A stretch of 64,000 nt of DNA from UBA11346 sp038060575 (GTDB lineage Bacteria > Planctomycetota > UBA11346). This document shows positions 55,481 through 64,000 of the stretch, in pieces. Below the pieces are notes generated by a model. That model searched no databases, was not told where the DNA came from, and saw nothing but the letters and a program-made list of their open reading frames with translations. The stretch spans positions 124,001 through 188,000 of the forward strand of contig CAZZAM010000003.1 of assembly GCA_964652775.1 (NCBI GenBank), in the 5' to 3' direction. Within the stretch, counting starts at the first letter, position 1. Each line of letters starts with the position of its first letter. The position numbers were made by a program, and so were the translations under genes.

Positions 55481-57460
55481 ATGTACCCACGTTGCCTCTC
55501 ACTGTCCCTCCTCGCAGTTGCCGTTGGCGCTGTCGAAACCGGAACGGACACCCCCACCATCATCATCACTGCAGATCGCCACGAGAGCACGCTTGAGCGC
55601 TCGGCTGTGTCGGTCGCCGTGGTGACACGCGATGATCTGCACGATCGCGGATCTCCGACCGAAACCGTCGATTGGTTCCGCGAGCAACCGGGCATTGGCG
55701 TATTCGCACGCTACGGCGGCTTCGACGGTGGTGTTCCTGAAGTCCACATCCGTGGCTTGGATTCGACCTATACCCAAGTCGTCATCGACGGTATTCCCCT
55801 CAGTAATCCGACCAGCATCGGCAACGATCTCAGTTTCGGATTCCTCTCACCTGCTGGTCTTCAGCGGATGGAAATTCTCAAAGGCCCGCAATCGGGACTC
55901 TATGGCAGTCGCGCCGTTGGCGGCGTCGCCGGCATGCAAACCATTCGCCCGACCGCGCATGCTGAACAGCAAGCCAGCGTGACTGGCGGCAGCTTCGGAA
56001 CCATGGCGGCATCGGTGCAAGCGACTGGTCCGATCACCAAGGACGTTGGTTTCGCGATTGCGGTTGAAGGACTGCACAGTGATGGCTTCAGCGCAACGAC
56101 TCCCGATCCCGAAGGTAATCCCAAAGGATATGAAGCAGACAGTTTGGATCGCCTATCCTATAACGCGCGGTTAGAGTGGCGTCCGTCGCGCGAAACACTG
56201 TTCTACGCAGCGGCCATGGGTGGCACAGTCGAGCAGCAGTTTGACGATTTCTATTACGATTCATTCACCTTCGCCACCCTGCTTGATGAGACAGCCAACG
56301 ACACAGTCGGAAAGAATACCGCGTTCAGTAATCGTTTCGCGGTTGGTGCTGGACACACCGATGACACCCGGGATTGGGCGGTCGATCTTGCACGCACCAC
56401 CATCACCACCCACAACTTTACAATTGCTGGCCCAACCTACTTCGGTGGGCCGGTTCCAGATCCGGCAACCATCGCGTATCGTGGCGACGACGTATTCACC
56501 TCGGCTCGCTTCGGCATCAAGCCGATCGCTGGACTGCGCATCGGTGGCGGTGTCGATGGAACCTGGCGACATGGCTCGCAGGATCGCAGCGACCTGGGGC
56601 TCTTGTGGGACGATCGTGAGCGGTCAACCGGAGCGTGGGTGCAGGCTGACTGGTCGGCCACCAACGTGGAAACCAGTGCCGTCACCCGCATCGACAACTT
56701 GTCAGGATTCGGCAATCATGTATCCGGTCGATTGGCCGGTGCGGTGATGACAACAGACCAGACCGCGAAATTTCATGCGTCACTCGGCAACGGTTATCGT
56801 GGGCCAAGTCTTTACGAGCGCTTCGGTTCTGAGCGCGGTGGATTTACCTACCAAGGCAATCCTGATCTAGAGGCAGAGACATTCATCGGTTACGAGGCCG
56901 GCGTTGATGTACGGCCAGCCCAAGGCATCGCGCTGACCACCACCTGGTTCCGCACGAATTTCAAAAACAAGATGGCCTACGATTTCAATCCGTTCACCTT
57001 TGTCAGTTCGCGTACTAACTCGGCTGGAAAATCCGTCGTCACCGGGGCTGAAATTGGCGCCGAGGCAATCGATATCAAACACAGTGGTGTGGACATTGCG
57101 CTCGATTATACGCGCCAGCGCAGCACAGATGCGTCGGGAAATCGCCTCGCCTATGATCCGCAGGATCGCGGCGGCATCCGAGTGACAGCCAGACAGTCGC
57201 CCACCAATCGGACTCAGACGTGGGAATCCATCCGCTTCGAACGTACCGGTCCGTATTTCTCCGGGGCTAACGAAAACGGCCGCGTAGATGGCTATAATCT
57301 GCTGTCGGCTGCGGCAGGTGTGCAACTGGATCGCCGCTGGGATCTCAGCGTGCGCATCGAAAATCTGACTGACGAGCGTTATCTGGTTACCTCGGCGTAC
57401 GGAGTCGCTTACTCGACGATGCCACGTTCCTATTTCCTGACCTTGACCGGTACATTCTGA
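55481..57460 (+). CDS. btuB: TonB-dependent cobalamin receptor (BtuB-like)
   Basis: A 659-residue outer-membrane receptor. Signal peptide (LSLSLLAVAVGAVE), TonB-box-like TPTIIITADRHES, plug domain (VPEVHIRGLDSTYTQVVIDG, MEILKGPQSGLYGSRAVGG) and a 22-strand-type barrel ending in aromatic SYFLTLTGTF. The combination of cobalamin riboswitch upstream and btuCDF downstream supports B12 (or cobinamide) as substrate. ATG 55481 gives the signal peptide directly; in-frame codons upstream lie in the riboswitch. Confidence 0.93.
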   Translation: MYPRCLSLSLLAVAVGAVETGTDTPTIIITADRHESTLERSAVSVAVVTRDDLHDRGSPTETVDWFREQPGIGVFARYGGFDGGVPEVHIRGLDSTYTQVVIDGIPLSNPTSIGNDLSFGFLSPAGLQRMEILKGPQSGLYGSRAVGGVAGMQTIRPTAHAEQQASVTGGSFGTMAASVQATGPITKDVGFAIAVEGLHSDGFSATTPDPEGNPKGYEADSLDRLSYNARLEWRPSRETLFYAAAMGGTVEQQFDDFYYDSFTFATLLDETANDTVGKNTAFSNRFAVGAGHTDDTRDWAVDLARTTITTHNFTIAGPTYFGGPVPDPATIAYRGDDVFTSARFGIKPIAGLRIGGGVDGTWRHGSQDRSDLGLLWDDRERSTGAWVQADWSATNVETSAVTRIDNLSGFGNHVSGRLAGAVMTTDQTAKFHASLGNGYRGPSLYERFGSERGGFTYQGNPDLEAETFIGYEAGVDVRPAQGIALTTTWFRTNFKNKMAYDFNPFTFVSSRTNSAGKSVVTGAEIGAEAIDIKHSGVDIALDYTRQRSTDASGNRLAYDPQDRGGIRVTARQSPTNRTQTWESIRFERTGPYFSGANENGRVDGYNLLSAAAGVQLDRRWDLSVRIENLTDERYLVTSAYGVAYSTMPRSYFLTLTGTF

Positions 57461-57532
57461 GTCATCTCGGATTGGCGTATGGGGAACGTTATTGCCGCCA
57501 GCATGGGTCAGCGTAGGGTCTTGGAAATATCC

Positions 57533-59542
57533 ATGACCCTACGCCGACCTGCGTGCATCTTGTCCATGACCTTGCTCTGTGTTGCCCTGGAGGCAGTCGA
57601 GGATTCGTCTGCTCTTACTGCCCATCCTACCGTCCCGGCATGGACGGAAGACACGACCGCAGCAGCAGCGCCTACCTACAGCATCCGTGAGCAGGACATA
57701 ACAACTCGCGGTGGAGTGCGCAGCCTGATTGATTGGCTACGTGAAGTTCCTGGCACCCAGGTAATCAATGTCGGCGGCGGATTCGACGGTGGTAATGGCG
57801 ATGTCCGCCGACGTGGCATGGCTGGTGCCTACACCCAAATTGTCCTCGATGGAATTCCGGTAAATGATCCATCGTCAATCATGGGAGACATGAACCTCTC
57901 CGTGTTCAATCCGTCTGGCGTTGAACGCATCGACATGCAGCACGGACCGTCGTCTGGCGCCAATGGCAGTCGCTCCATGGCCGGAACCATGCACATCCGC
58001 ACGCTGCGTCCGAGCGACAATCACCATGAGTCGGTGACCTTCGGCATGGGCAGCAACCGTCTGCTCCGCTGTGCGCTGCAGGCGTCTGGTCCCATCGATG
58101 ACCTGACCGGATACGCCGTTTCAGGAGAGGTGCTTGGCAGCAGCGGATTCTCGGCGCAAACCGCTGAACTGAATGCGGACCCCAGTCCGCACGAAAACGA
58201 TGCTGTCCGTCGGGTTTCGGCTGGACTACGTCTGGAACGTCAAGTCTCGCGCGAGCTTGAACTCTACGGAGCGATCACCGCCATTCACGAAGAACAGCAA
58301 CTCGATGAAATCGGACCAGACGACTCGGTGCCGGGTCGGAATGTCCGCCTACTGCGCTTGGCCGGTGGCGGTTCGGCCTGGATCAATGCAATGACCAGTG
58401 CGCAATTCGATCTCGCCTTTACTGATATATGGCAACGCGTCGATACCTCGAATGGACCTCTGGCGATTACCCCGTCACCCATGGTTGGACCATCAACCTA
58501 CGATCCTACGGTCCGTGAGTTTCATGGCAGCGAGCGTTACGCGCGCCTGATCCTGGCCACGGAATACACACCCGATGTCCGGCTGCGCGGCGGCCTCGAC
58601 GCGCGTTACGATCTTGCTGGCCAGGGTTACCAAGGCCATCTGCCAGAGTGGGAAGAACACGAACGCATCTTTGGTGCCTTCATTGAAGGCCGTTGCATCA
58701 TGCGCAACCTGGACGTAGAGGCTTCGGGCAGGGTCGATCACCACGACGGATTCGGTTCATTAGCAACCGGACGCATTGCCGCCGCCTGGACGCCGGCCAA
58801 CGAAGACTGGCTAACGCTGCGCGCAGCACTCAGCAGTGGATTTCGTGCCCCCTCGCTCTACGAACGCCTGGGCAGTCACCTGGTTGGCGACTTTGGCTTC
58901 GGTCCAGTGACCTACGTTGGCAATCCCGACCTCCAGCCTGAACACGTAACCAACGTTGAGATCGGCGTCGCAGCCTCCTGTGATCATGGCATCGAGTTGA
59001 GCGCTACAGCGTTTCGCTGGGTTTTCACTGATAAAATAGACTACAATTACTACAGTTCACCTTACACCTATAACAATCTGAAATCACAAGCCAACGTCAT
59101 CGGAGTTGAATCACAACTGTCCGCCAAACATATTCGTGGCAGCAGCATCGACTGCGCTGCATCGTTCACGGCCATGAAAAGCGCCGATGGCCTCGGCAAC
59201 AGCCTAGCCTTTGTTCCGGGTCATTTGTTTGGCCTGCGCGTGACCGCCCACCAAGAGCCGAACAGCCTCATACAGACGTGGCTGAGTCTCGGTGTAAACC
59301 ACACTGGTTTTTACTACGGCCTTGATCAAGAGAAGGGCTATCTGCCCAGCTATACCATCGTCCAGGCTTCGGCCGGCATGACCATCGACGATACGTGGGA
59401 TGTCATCGTTCGCATCGACAACGTGTTCAATAAGCACTACGGGCAAACCGCACCGTTCGATCTCAGCGGTGACACCATCCCGGATCACATCAATTCGAGT
59501 CAGCCGCGCACGTATGAACTCACCCTCAGAGGGCGTTTCTGA
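57533..59542 (+). CDS. Second TonB-dependent receptor, BtuB paralogue
   Basis: A 669-residue paralogue of the preceding receptor (shared GGFDGG..DVR/HIRG, YTQIVLDGIPVNDPSSI, VERIDMQHGPSSGANGSRSM, final YELTLRGRF). After the signal peptide the segment that holds the TonB box and first plug strand in its neighbour is replaced by DTTAAAAPTYSIREQDITTR, so TonB coupling is not obvious. The barrel is complete. It likely binds a related corrinoid or cooperates with the first receptor. No separate riboswitch precedes it (73-base gap). Downstream, btuC starts on the next base after its stop. Confidence 0.88.
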   Translation: MTLRRPACILSMTLLCVALEAVEDSSALTAHPTVPAWTEDTTAAAAPTYSIREQDITTRGGVRSLIDWLREVPGTQVINVGGGFDGGNGDVRRRGMAGAYTQIVLDGIPVNDPSSIMGDMNLSVFNPSGVERIDMQHGPSSGANGSRSMAGTMHIRTLRPSDNHHESVTFGMGSNRLLRCALQASGPIDDLTGYAVSGEVLGSSGFSAQTAELNADPSPHENDAVRRVSAGLRLERQVSRELELYGAITAIHEEQQLDEIGPDDSVPGRNVRLLRLAGGGSAWINAMTSAQFDLAFTDIWQRVDTSNGPLAITPSPMVGPSTYDPTVREFHGSERYARLILATEYTPDVRLRGGLDARYDLAGQGYQGHLPEWEEHERIFGAFIEGRCIMRNLDVEASGRVDHHDGFGSLATGRIAAAWTPANEDWLTLRAALSSGFRAPSLYERLGSHLVGDFGFGPVTYVGNPDLQPEHVTNVEIGVAASCDHGIELSATAFRWVFTDKIDYNYYSSPYTYNNLKSQANVIGVESQLSAKHIRGSSIDCAASFTAMKSADGLGNSLAFVPGHLFGLRVTAHQEPNSLIQTWLSLGVNHTGFYYGLDQEKGYLPSYTIVQASAGMTIDDTWDVIVRIDNVFNKHYGQTAPFDLSGDTIPDHINSSQPRTYELTLRGRF

Positions 59543-60547
59543 ATGCGTACTGGGCCTGTGTTGGTCATACTTGTCGGACTCCTTGCGGTCGCCTCTCTGT
59601 TGTCCCTGAGTGTCGGTCCAGGCGGCTTTGGTGCCGGTGACCAGGTCACCGATCTGCGTCTGTTACGCACTGGTTGCGCCGCCTTGGCTGGAGCAGCCTT
59701 AGCAGTTGCCGGCGTGTTGATCCAAGGTTTGTTCCGTAATCCGCTGGCCAGCCCCGATGTCGTCGGCACCACTGCTGGAGCGACGCTGGGCGGACAGCTT
59801 GCATTGATCGCGCATGCCGTCTGCGTGGGTATTTTACCAGCCTGGCTAGCGCCTGAATTGGTTCTACCCGTCGGCTGTCTGCTCGGTGCAAGCATTGCAC
59901 TCAGCTTGCTGCTCGCGGTTACCCAACGTGGCGGCGGATTGGTTATCGTGTTGCTGACCGGTTTTGTCATCACAGCGATCGTTGGCGCGATCAGCGGTCT
60001 GCTCACCAGTGTATCTGCTGGGCATTGGGAACTAGCACGCGCGTTGTCAGCCTTTGGACTCGGCGGCGTCGACGGCAAGGGCGTTGGCCATCTCTTGTTG
60101 GCGGCACCGTTGGTGCTCATCGGCACCTGTGCTGCATGGTTCTGGGGACGCTCGTGCGATGTGCTGCTTGCTGGTGAGGACGAAGCCGCGTCGCTCGGAC
60201 TCGACCTCCGCACCACGCGTCGATGGCTGCTTGCTTGGACCGCACTGTTGGCCGCTGCCGCAGTTGCCGTCGGTGGCGCTCTGTCTTTCATCGGACTCAT
60301 TGTCCCGCACGCGCTGCGCCCGTGGACTGGGGTTGAACACCGCAAGTTGGTGCCTGCTGCCGCGATCGGCGGCGCAGCGTTCCTGATCCTGTGCGATGTA
60401 TTGTCGCGCTGCGCTCCGTTGCTGACGAACGCCATCGGCATTCAGGGCAGCGGCGAACTTCCACTGGGCGTCATCACCGGTTTGATTGGCGGACCAGTAT
60501 TCCTCGTGCTCCTGATCAAGGCGCGCCGCGCTGGGACATTGACATGA
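59543..60547 (+). CDS. btuC: Cobalamin ABC transporter permease
   Basis: A 334-residue FecCD/BtuC-family permease with about ten spans. Family blocks are seen: AGVLIQGLFRNPLASPDVVG near residue 55, LGLDLRTTRRWL and the coupling region VGGALSFIGLIVPHALRPWT near 245, then GELPLGVITGLIGGPVFLVL at the end. Starts immediately after the receptor stop and overlaps btuD by ATGA. Vitamin B12 substrate is inferred from the riboswitch-led operon; iron-siderophore permeases look alike. Confidence 0.94.
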   Translation: MRTGPVLVILVGLLAVASLLSLSVGPGGFGAGDQVTDLRLLRTGCAALAGAALAVAGVLIQGLFRNPLASPDVVGTTAGATLGGQLALIAHAVCVGILPAWLAPELVLPVGCLLGASIALSLLLAVTQRGGGLVIVLLTGFVITAIVGAISGLLTSVSAGHWELARALSAFGLGGVDGKGVGHLLLAAPLVLIGTCAAWFWGRSCDVLLAGEDEAASLGLDLRTTRRWLLAWTALLAAAAVAVGGALSFIGLIVPHALRPWTGVEHRKLVPAAAIGGAAFLILCDVLSRCAPLLTNAIGIQGSGELPLGVITGLIGGPVFLVLLIKARRAGTLT

Positions 60548-61305
60548 GTCTCATGATTCGCGGACTCACCGCGGCACTGGGCGGATCCGCGATCCTGAAC
60601 GGCGTGGATGTCGCTGCGTCGGCCGGACAGGTGACCGCGTTGGTTGGACCAAACGGTGCTGGTAAATCAACTTTACTCAAAGCCGTTCTCCAGCTAGTTC
60701 CATCGCAAGGAGACATCGCTTTCGCTGGACAGGATGTGCGCGCCCTATCACCAATAGAACGCGCACGCTGCGTCGCATATGTACCGCAACGAAGTCTCTT
60801 GGTGGCCGCTCTTCCGGTGCGCTTGGCCGTAGCAGCGGGGCGCTTCAGTCACGCGGACTGGATGGGGCAATTGCGCGACATTGATCACCATGCGGTTGAA
60901 CAAGCGTTGCAGGAAGTTGATGCTCAGCACCTCGGTGAACGCACCTACAACACGCTGAGCGCCGGTGAACAGCAACGCATCCTCGTCGCCCGCGCCCTCG
61001 CCAGCGAGGCGCCTTGCATCTTGATGGACGAACCGACTGCGAGTCTTGACGTCGGTCATGCGCTCGACCTCCTGGCGCTGGCGCGTCGGCTTGCGACTGC
61101 AGGGCGCACGATTGTCGTCGTCTTGCATCAACTGGACGATGCGTATCGGAGCGCCGATCGGATCGTGATGTTGCATCGTGGACGCGTGCTAGCGTCTGGA
61201 GATCCAGCCGCCGTGTTGGCCGCAGCGCCATTAGCCGAAGCCTTCGGCATTGCGCCACTGCCAACAGGCGCACTCGGATTTCGTCGTCTGGGGTCTTCGC
61301 CATGA
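60544..61305 (+). CDS. btuD: Cobalamin ABC transporter ATP-binding protein
   Basis: A 253-residue ATPase that powers import through BtuC. Walker A GPNGAGKSTLL (~36), Q-loop VPQRSL, signature LSAGEQQRILVARAL (LSAGE instead of LSGGE), Walker B CILMDEPTASLD and the switch His in VVVLHQLDDA are all present. ATG 60544 overlaps the btuC stop; the stop overlaps btuF. Confidence 0.95.
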   Translation: MSLMIRGLTAALGGSAILNGVDVAASAGQVTALVGPNGAGKSTLLKAVLQLVPSQGDIAFAGQDVRALSPIERARCVAYVPQRSLLVAALPVRLAVAAGRFSHADWMGQLRDIDHHAVEQALQEVDAQHLGERTYNTLSAGEQQRILVARALASEAPCILMDEPTASLDVGHALDLLALARRLATAGRTIVVVLHQLDDAYRSADRIVMLHRGRVLASGDPAAVLAAAPLAEAFGIAPLPTGALGFRRLGSSP

Positions 61306-62243
61306 AGACCAACAGTCTGGTGAATCTGGTCGCCTATGTTCTAGCCTTGGTACTGGCCGCGATCGGCGTGATCTTGGTGGCACCACGCACCGCGGAAGTG
61401 GTTGTCAGCACGGCCACATTGCTGCACACGGTTCGCGATGCGCGTGGCGCGGTGTTCCCCATTCGCCCATACCAACGAGTGGTCACGCTTGATCTTCTCT
61501 CCGACGAATTGGCCGGACGCCTGCTGCCGTTATCGCGCTTGATCGGCGTCAGTGGTTGGGCCCAGGATCCAGAAGCCTGGCGTCTCGCAGGCATCCCGCG
61601 CATGGCTGGTTTGAGCGACCTGGAGTCGCTCTTGGTCATGAAACCAGATCTCATTTTGGTGTCGACCTCAGGTACCGAGATCGGTCGCATCCAACGCCTA
61701 CGCGATGCTGGCATAGCGGTTTTCAACCTCGGACCAGCCGGTGGCACACGCGAACTCTGCGCGAATATCCGTCGCGTTTCACTCCTGTTGGGCGTTGGCG
61801 AGCGTGGCGAACAGATCGCAGCGCAATTTGAGCGCCGCCTGAGCCACGTCTCAACTCACCTTCCAAGCCAGATGGTTCGCCGACGCGCGCTGGTGCTTAC
61901 CCCAACTGTCATCCAAGTTTACGGTGGCACCACTGGATCCTCGTTCCATGACCTAGTTCTGGCCGCCGGTCTGATCGACGCGGCCGAAGGGCATTTCGCT
62001 GAACCCTGGCCGCTGATCAGCGCTGAACAGGCACTCACCCTCGATCCTGACATCATCGTTACCCGCCGTGGCGGAGTGGACATACTGCGCCGAATTCCTG
62101 GTTTCGATCGCCTGCGCGCCCTCCATACGCCGGACGCAGCCATCGAACTACCTGAAGCCCTGTTTGACAGTCCGGGACTCAGTGTGCTTGATGCCGCCGA
62201 ACGCCTGTGCGACGCGGCCTATCCCGACGCCCGCCGTAACTGA
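61302..62243 (+). CDS. btuF: Cobalamin-binding periplasmic protein
   Basis: A 313-residue class III substrate-binding protein with an N-terminal hydrophobic segment (LVAYVLALVLAAIGVILVA) that is a signal anchor or signal peptide. Family blocks: RVVTLDLLSDELAGRL, LESLLVMKPDLILV, VYGGTTGSSFHDLVLAAGL and LDPDIIVT. Two helical-linked lobes as in BtuF. Start overlaps the btuD stop (ATGA). It completes the uptake set. Confidence 0.92.
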   Translation: MKTNSLVNLVAYVLALVLAAIGVILVAPRTAEVVVSTATLLHTVRDARGAVFPIRPYQRVVTLDLLSDELAGRLLPLSRLIGVSGWAQDPEAWRLAGIPRMAGLSDLESLLVMKPDLILVSTSGTEIGRIQRLRDAGIAVFNLGPAGGTRELCANIRRVSLLLGVGERGEQIAAQFERRLSHVSTHLPSQMVRRRALVLTPTVIQVYGGTTGSSFHDLVLAAGLIDAAEGHFAEPWPLISAEQALTLDPDIIVTRRGGVDILRRIPGFDRLRALHTPDAAIELPEALFDSPGLSVLDAAERLCDAAYPDARRN

Positions 62244-62324
62244 CCAACTGAGCCATATCAAATTACACCGATCGCTCGGGTTCACCTGTAACACTTCGTG
62301 TTCGTGCCAGTTAAGTTGGTAGGC

Positions 62325-64000
62325 ATGACCACGTCCAACGATTCGCCCAGCCTGCTCGCACGTATCGCCCAGAACGGCGATAGCGCCGCGTGGAACGAAC
62401 TCGTTCAGCGGCACGGCACGGCTATGTATCGCGCTGCCTTGGCCGTGGCACGTCGTCCAGATCGTGCCGATGACGCCGTTCAGGAGGCATTGCTCCATGT
62501 TCGCCTGCGCGCTGATCGCTTCCGCGATCCTGGCGCAGATGGTGAAATATCGGTCCGTCGCTGGTTACAACGCCTGGCCGCCAACGCGGCGGCATCGCTG
62601 TTGACCGCCGAACGAACGCGCACCCGCATCGAATCCGCCAGCGCACGCGCAGTACCACTGGAGACCGGCATGAATGATCAGGCCGACGAACCAGCAGTTG
62701 CTCCAGCGGTCATGGCCGAGGCAATGGCCGCGATCAGCGCTGAAGATCGTCGCGTTATTCTGCTAAAATACGTCGAACAACTTGATCACCATGGCCTCGC
62801 CCAGGAATTGCAGTGCAGCGAAGTCGCCGCGCGGGTGCGGCTGCACCGCGCTCAAGAGCGCCTGCGCAAACGCCTTGCCGGTGCTGGTATCGCGCTGTCG
62901 CTGACGGCCATCTCAACCCAGATGAATGCGCTTGCTGCCGAATGCGCAACCGTAGCGCCAGCTGCATCGTCCACAGCAGCGTGGAACACGCTCATCACTT
63001 CCACTCGGCAGCCCGCGCTGCCATTTCACGTCGTAACCGGAGATCTGTCGCCCATGACCATCGCATCCATTGCCGCCAGCGTCGCGTTATTCATCGCTGG
63101 TGCGGTAATCACCGTGCAGCTTATCGCAGCAGAAACACCGCCAATTCAACCTGTCACAGCTCCACCAAATGCCGTTGTTCCAAAGGTTCCCGGCCCTGAT
63201 TCCCGACCAGTTGACGAGCAAGCAGCGAGGACCGCCGCTGTCGATGCCGGTGCCGCCTTTGCTTGCGACATGTACGCCCACTTTGCCAAGCAACCGGGAA
63301 ATATATTCTTTTCTCCTACCTCGCTGGAGTCAGCGTTGACCATGACCATGGCTGGAGCACGCGGGCAAACACTCGCGGAGATGCAAACCGCCTTGCATCA
63401 TACCGCTGGTGATAGCGTGCACTTGGGCATGGGTTCACTGGACAAAGCACTGGTTCCCGGCAAAGACCCCGACGGAAATCCCGTCTACTTATTTGCGAGC
63501 GTCAATCGCCTCTGGGGACAACAGGGCTATCCATTCCAGCCTGATTTTCTCACCCTCCTCGACCGGACATATGGCGCTGGCCTTGCCGCGTTGGATTTCA
63601 TCAACCAACCAGAGCCATCGCGTCTGCAGATTAACGCGTGGGTGCAACAGCAAACGCATGGGGCGATCAAGGATCTCATTGATCCAGGCCTCATCACCAA
63701 GGAAACGCGACTCGTTCTCACCAACGCTGTTTATTTCAAGGCGGCTTGGACCGAGCATGGTTTCAAGCCACACCGCACATCACTAGCGCCATTTACCTCT
63801 CCAATCGGACTCCAACAAGTACCCATGATGAGCCGCAGTCTTGAGATGCCATTCGCCGACCTTGGCCACAGTTATCTTGTGGCACTGCCATTTGTGAACG
63901 ACCAAGTCGAAATGATCTTACTGGTTCCCATGGATTCAGATGTCACTGCAAGGAAAGGACTGCGTGCACTGGAACAACGTCTGACCGCGACGACCGTAAC
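62325..64000 (+). CDS. ECF sigma factor - transmembrane - serpin fusion protein, partial
   Basis: One uninterrupted frame from ATG 62325 to the right edge (558 residues, stop not reached). Residues ~1-195 form an ECF sigma factor: region 2 MYRAALAVARRPDRADDAVQ and VRRWLQRLAANAAA; region 4 RVILLKYVEQLDHHGLAQEL and VAARVRLHRAQERLRKRL. A ~45-residue linker leads to one span (~245-265, ASIAASVALFIAGAVITVQL), a Pro-rich stretch, and from ~306 a serpin domain: NIFFSPTSLESALTMTMAGA, INAWVQQQTHGAIKDLID, LVLTNAVYFKAAWTEHGFKP, LPFVNDQVEMILLVP. The reactive loop is beyond the window. Follows btuF by 81 bases. Confidence 0.88.
   Translation, partial: MTTSNDSPSLLARIAQNGDSAAWNELVQRHGTAMYRAALAVARRPDRADDAVQEALLHVRLRADRFRDPGADGEISVRRWLQRLAANAAASLLTAERTRTRIESASARAVPLETGMNDQADEPAVAPAVMAEAMAAISAEDRRVILLKYVEQLDHHGLAQELQCSEVAARVRLHRAQERLRKRLAGAGIALSLTAISTQMNALAAECATVAPAASSTAAWNTLITSTRQPALPFHVVTGDLSPMTIASIAASVALFIAGAVITVQLIAAETPPIQPVTAPPNAVVPKVPGPDSRPVDEQAARTAAVDAGAAFACDMYAHFAKQPGNIFFSPTSLESALTMTMAGARGQTLAEMQTALHHTAGDSVHLGMGSLDKALVPGKDPDGNPVYLFASVNRLWGQQGYPFQPDFLTLLDRTYGAGLAALDFINQPEPSRLQINAWVQQQTHGAIKDLIDPGLITKETRLVLTNAVYFKAAWTEHGFKPHRTSLAPFTSPIGLQQVPMMSRSLEMPFADLGHSYLVALPFVNDQVEMILLVPMDSDVTARKGLRALEQRLTATTV

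Overview
The window reads as a chromosomal segment of an aerobic, GC-rich, Gram-negative-type bacterium. The support is an Lgt, TonB-dependent receptors with a BtuCDF transporter, an alternative complex III (ACIII) with an A2-type haem-copper oxidase, ECF sigma/FecR pairs, a cytoplasmic Ser/Thr kinase and a giant Calx-beta protein. The mix resembles the Planctomycetota/Verrucomicrobiota/Lentisphaerota group, but that is inference and no rRNA or other strong marker is present. No tRNA, rRNA or CRISPR was recognised.

Layout. 1-3.3 kb (minus): the N-terminal part of glnE (cut by the left edge) behind a coiled-coil protein. 3.4-6.8 kb (plus): larC with a strong terminator, a short PaiB-like protein coupled to a GNAT acetyltransferase, and lgt. 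6.9-11.3 kb (minus): Ser/Thr kinase, nitroreductase, secreted transglutaminase-like protein and MFS exporter. 11.3-27.2 kb (minus): one tightly packed unit actABCDEF - cytochrome c - coxB - coxA - ctaA - ctaB - ctaG - 58-residue membrane peptide - coxC, mostly joined by ATGA or 8-base overlaps. ACIII oxidises quinol, the tethered cytochromes c carry electrons, and the oxidase reduces O2; ctaA, ctaB and ctaG make haem A and insert CuB.

27.3-30.5 kb (plus): a secreted protein, pyrB-pyrI (aspartate carbamoyltransferase) and a MoaD/ThiS-like sulfur carrier. 30.6-32.3 kb (minus): an ECF sigma/FecR pair. 32.5-36.1 kb is a scrambled accessory patch. It holds a REP-type tyrosine transposase gene bounded by 23-base inverted repeats, further copies of that repeat, a 13-base tandem array, and two truncated gene ends (phosphofructokinase, phosphatase-like) that each abut a repeat copy. 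36.1-52.5 kb (minus): a secreted protein, a 4596-residue exported protein (eight tandem Calx-beta domains, three chitobiase-type domains, many Ig-like stretches and a C-terminal serine hydrolase), and a tail-fibre-like exported protein.

53.3-64 kb (plus): a second ECF sigma/FecR pair, a cobalamin riboswitch, two BtuB-like receptors and btuC-btuD-btuF, together a B12 uptake locus. At the right edge starts a single open frame that encodes an ECF sigma factor, one membrane span and a serpin domain. This sigma-serpin fusion is the most unusual item: it suggests a membrane-tethered sigma factor whose outer domain is a protease trap.
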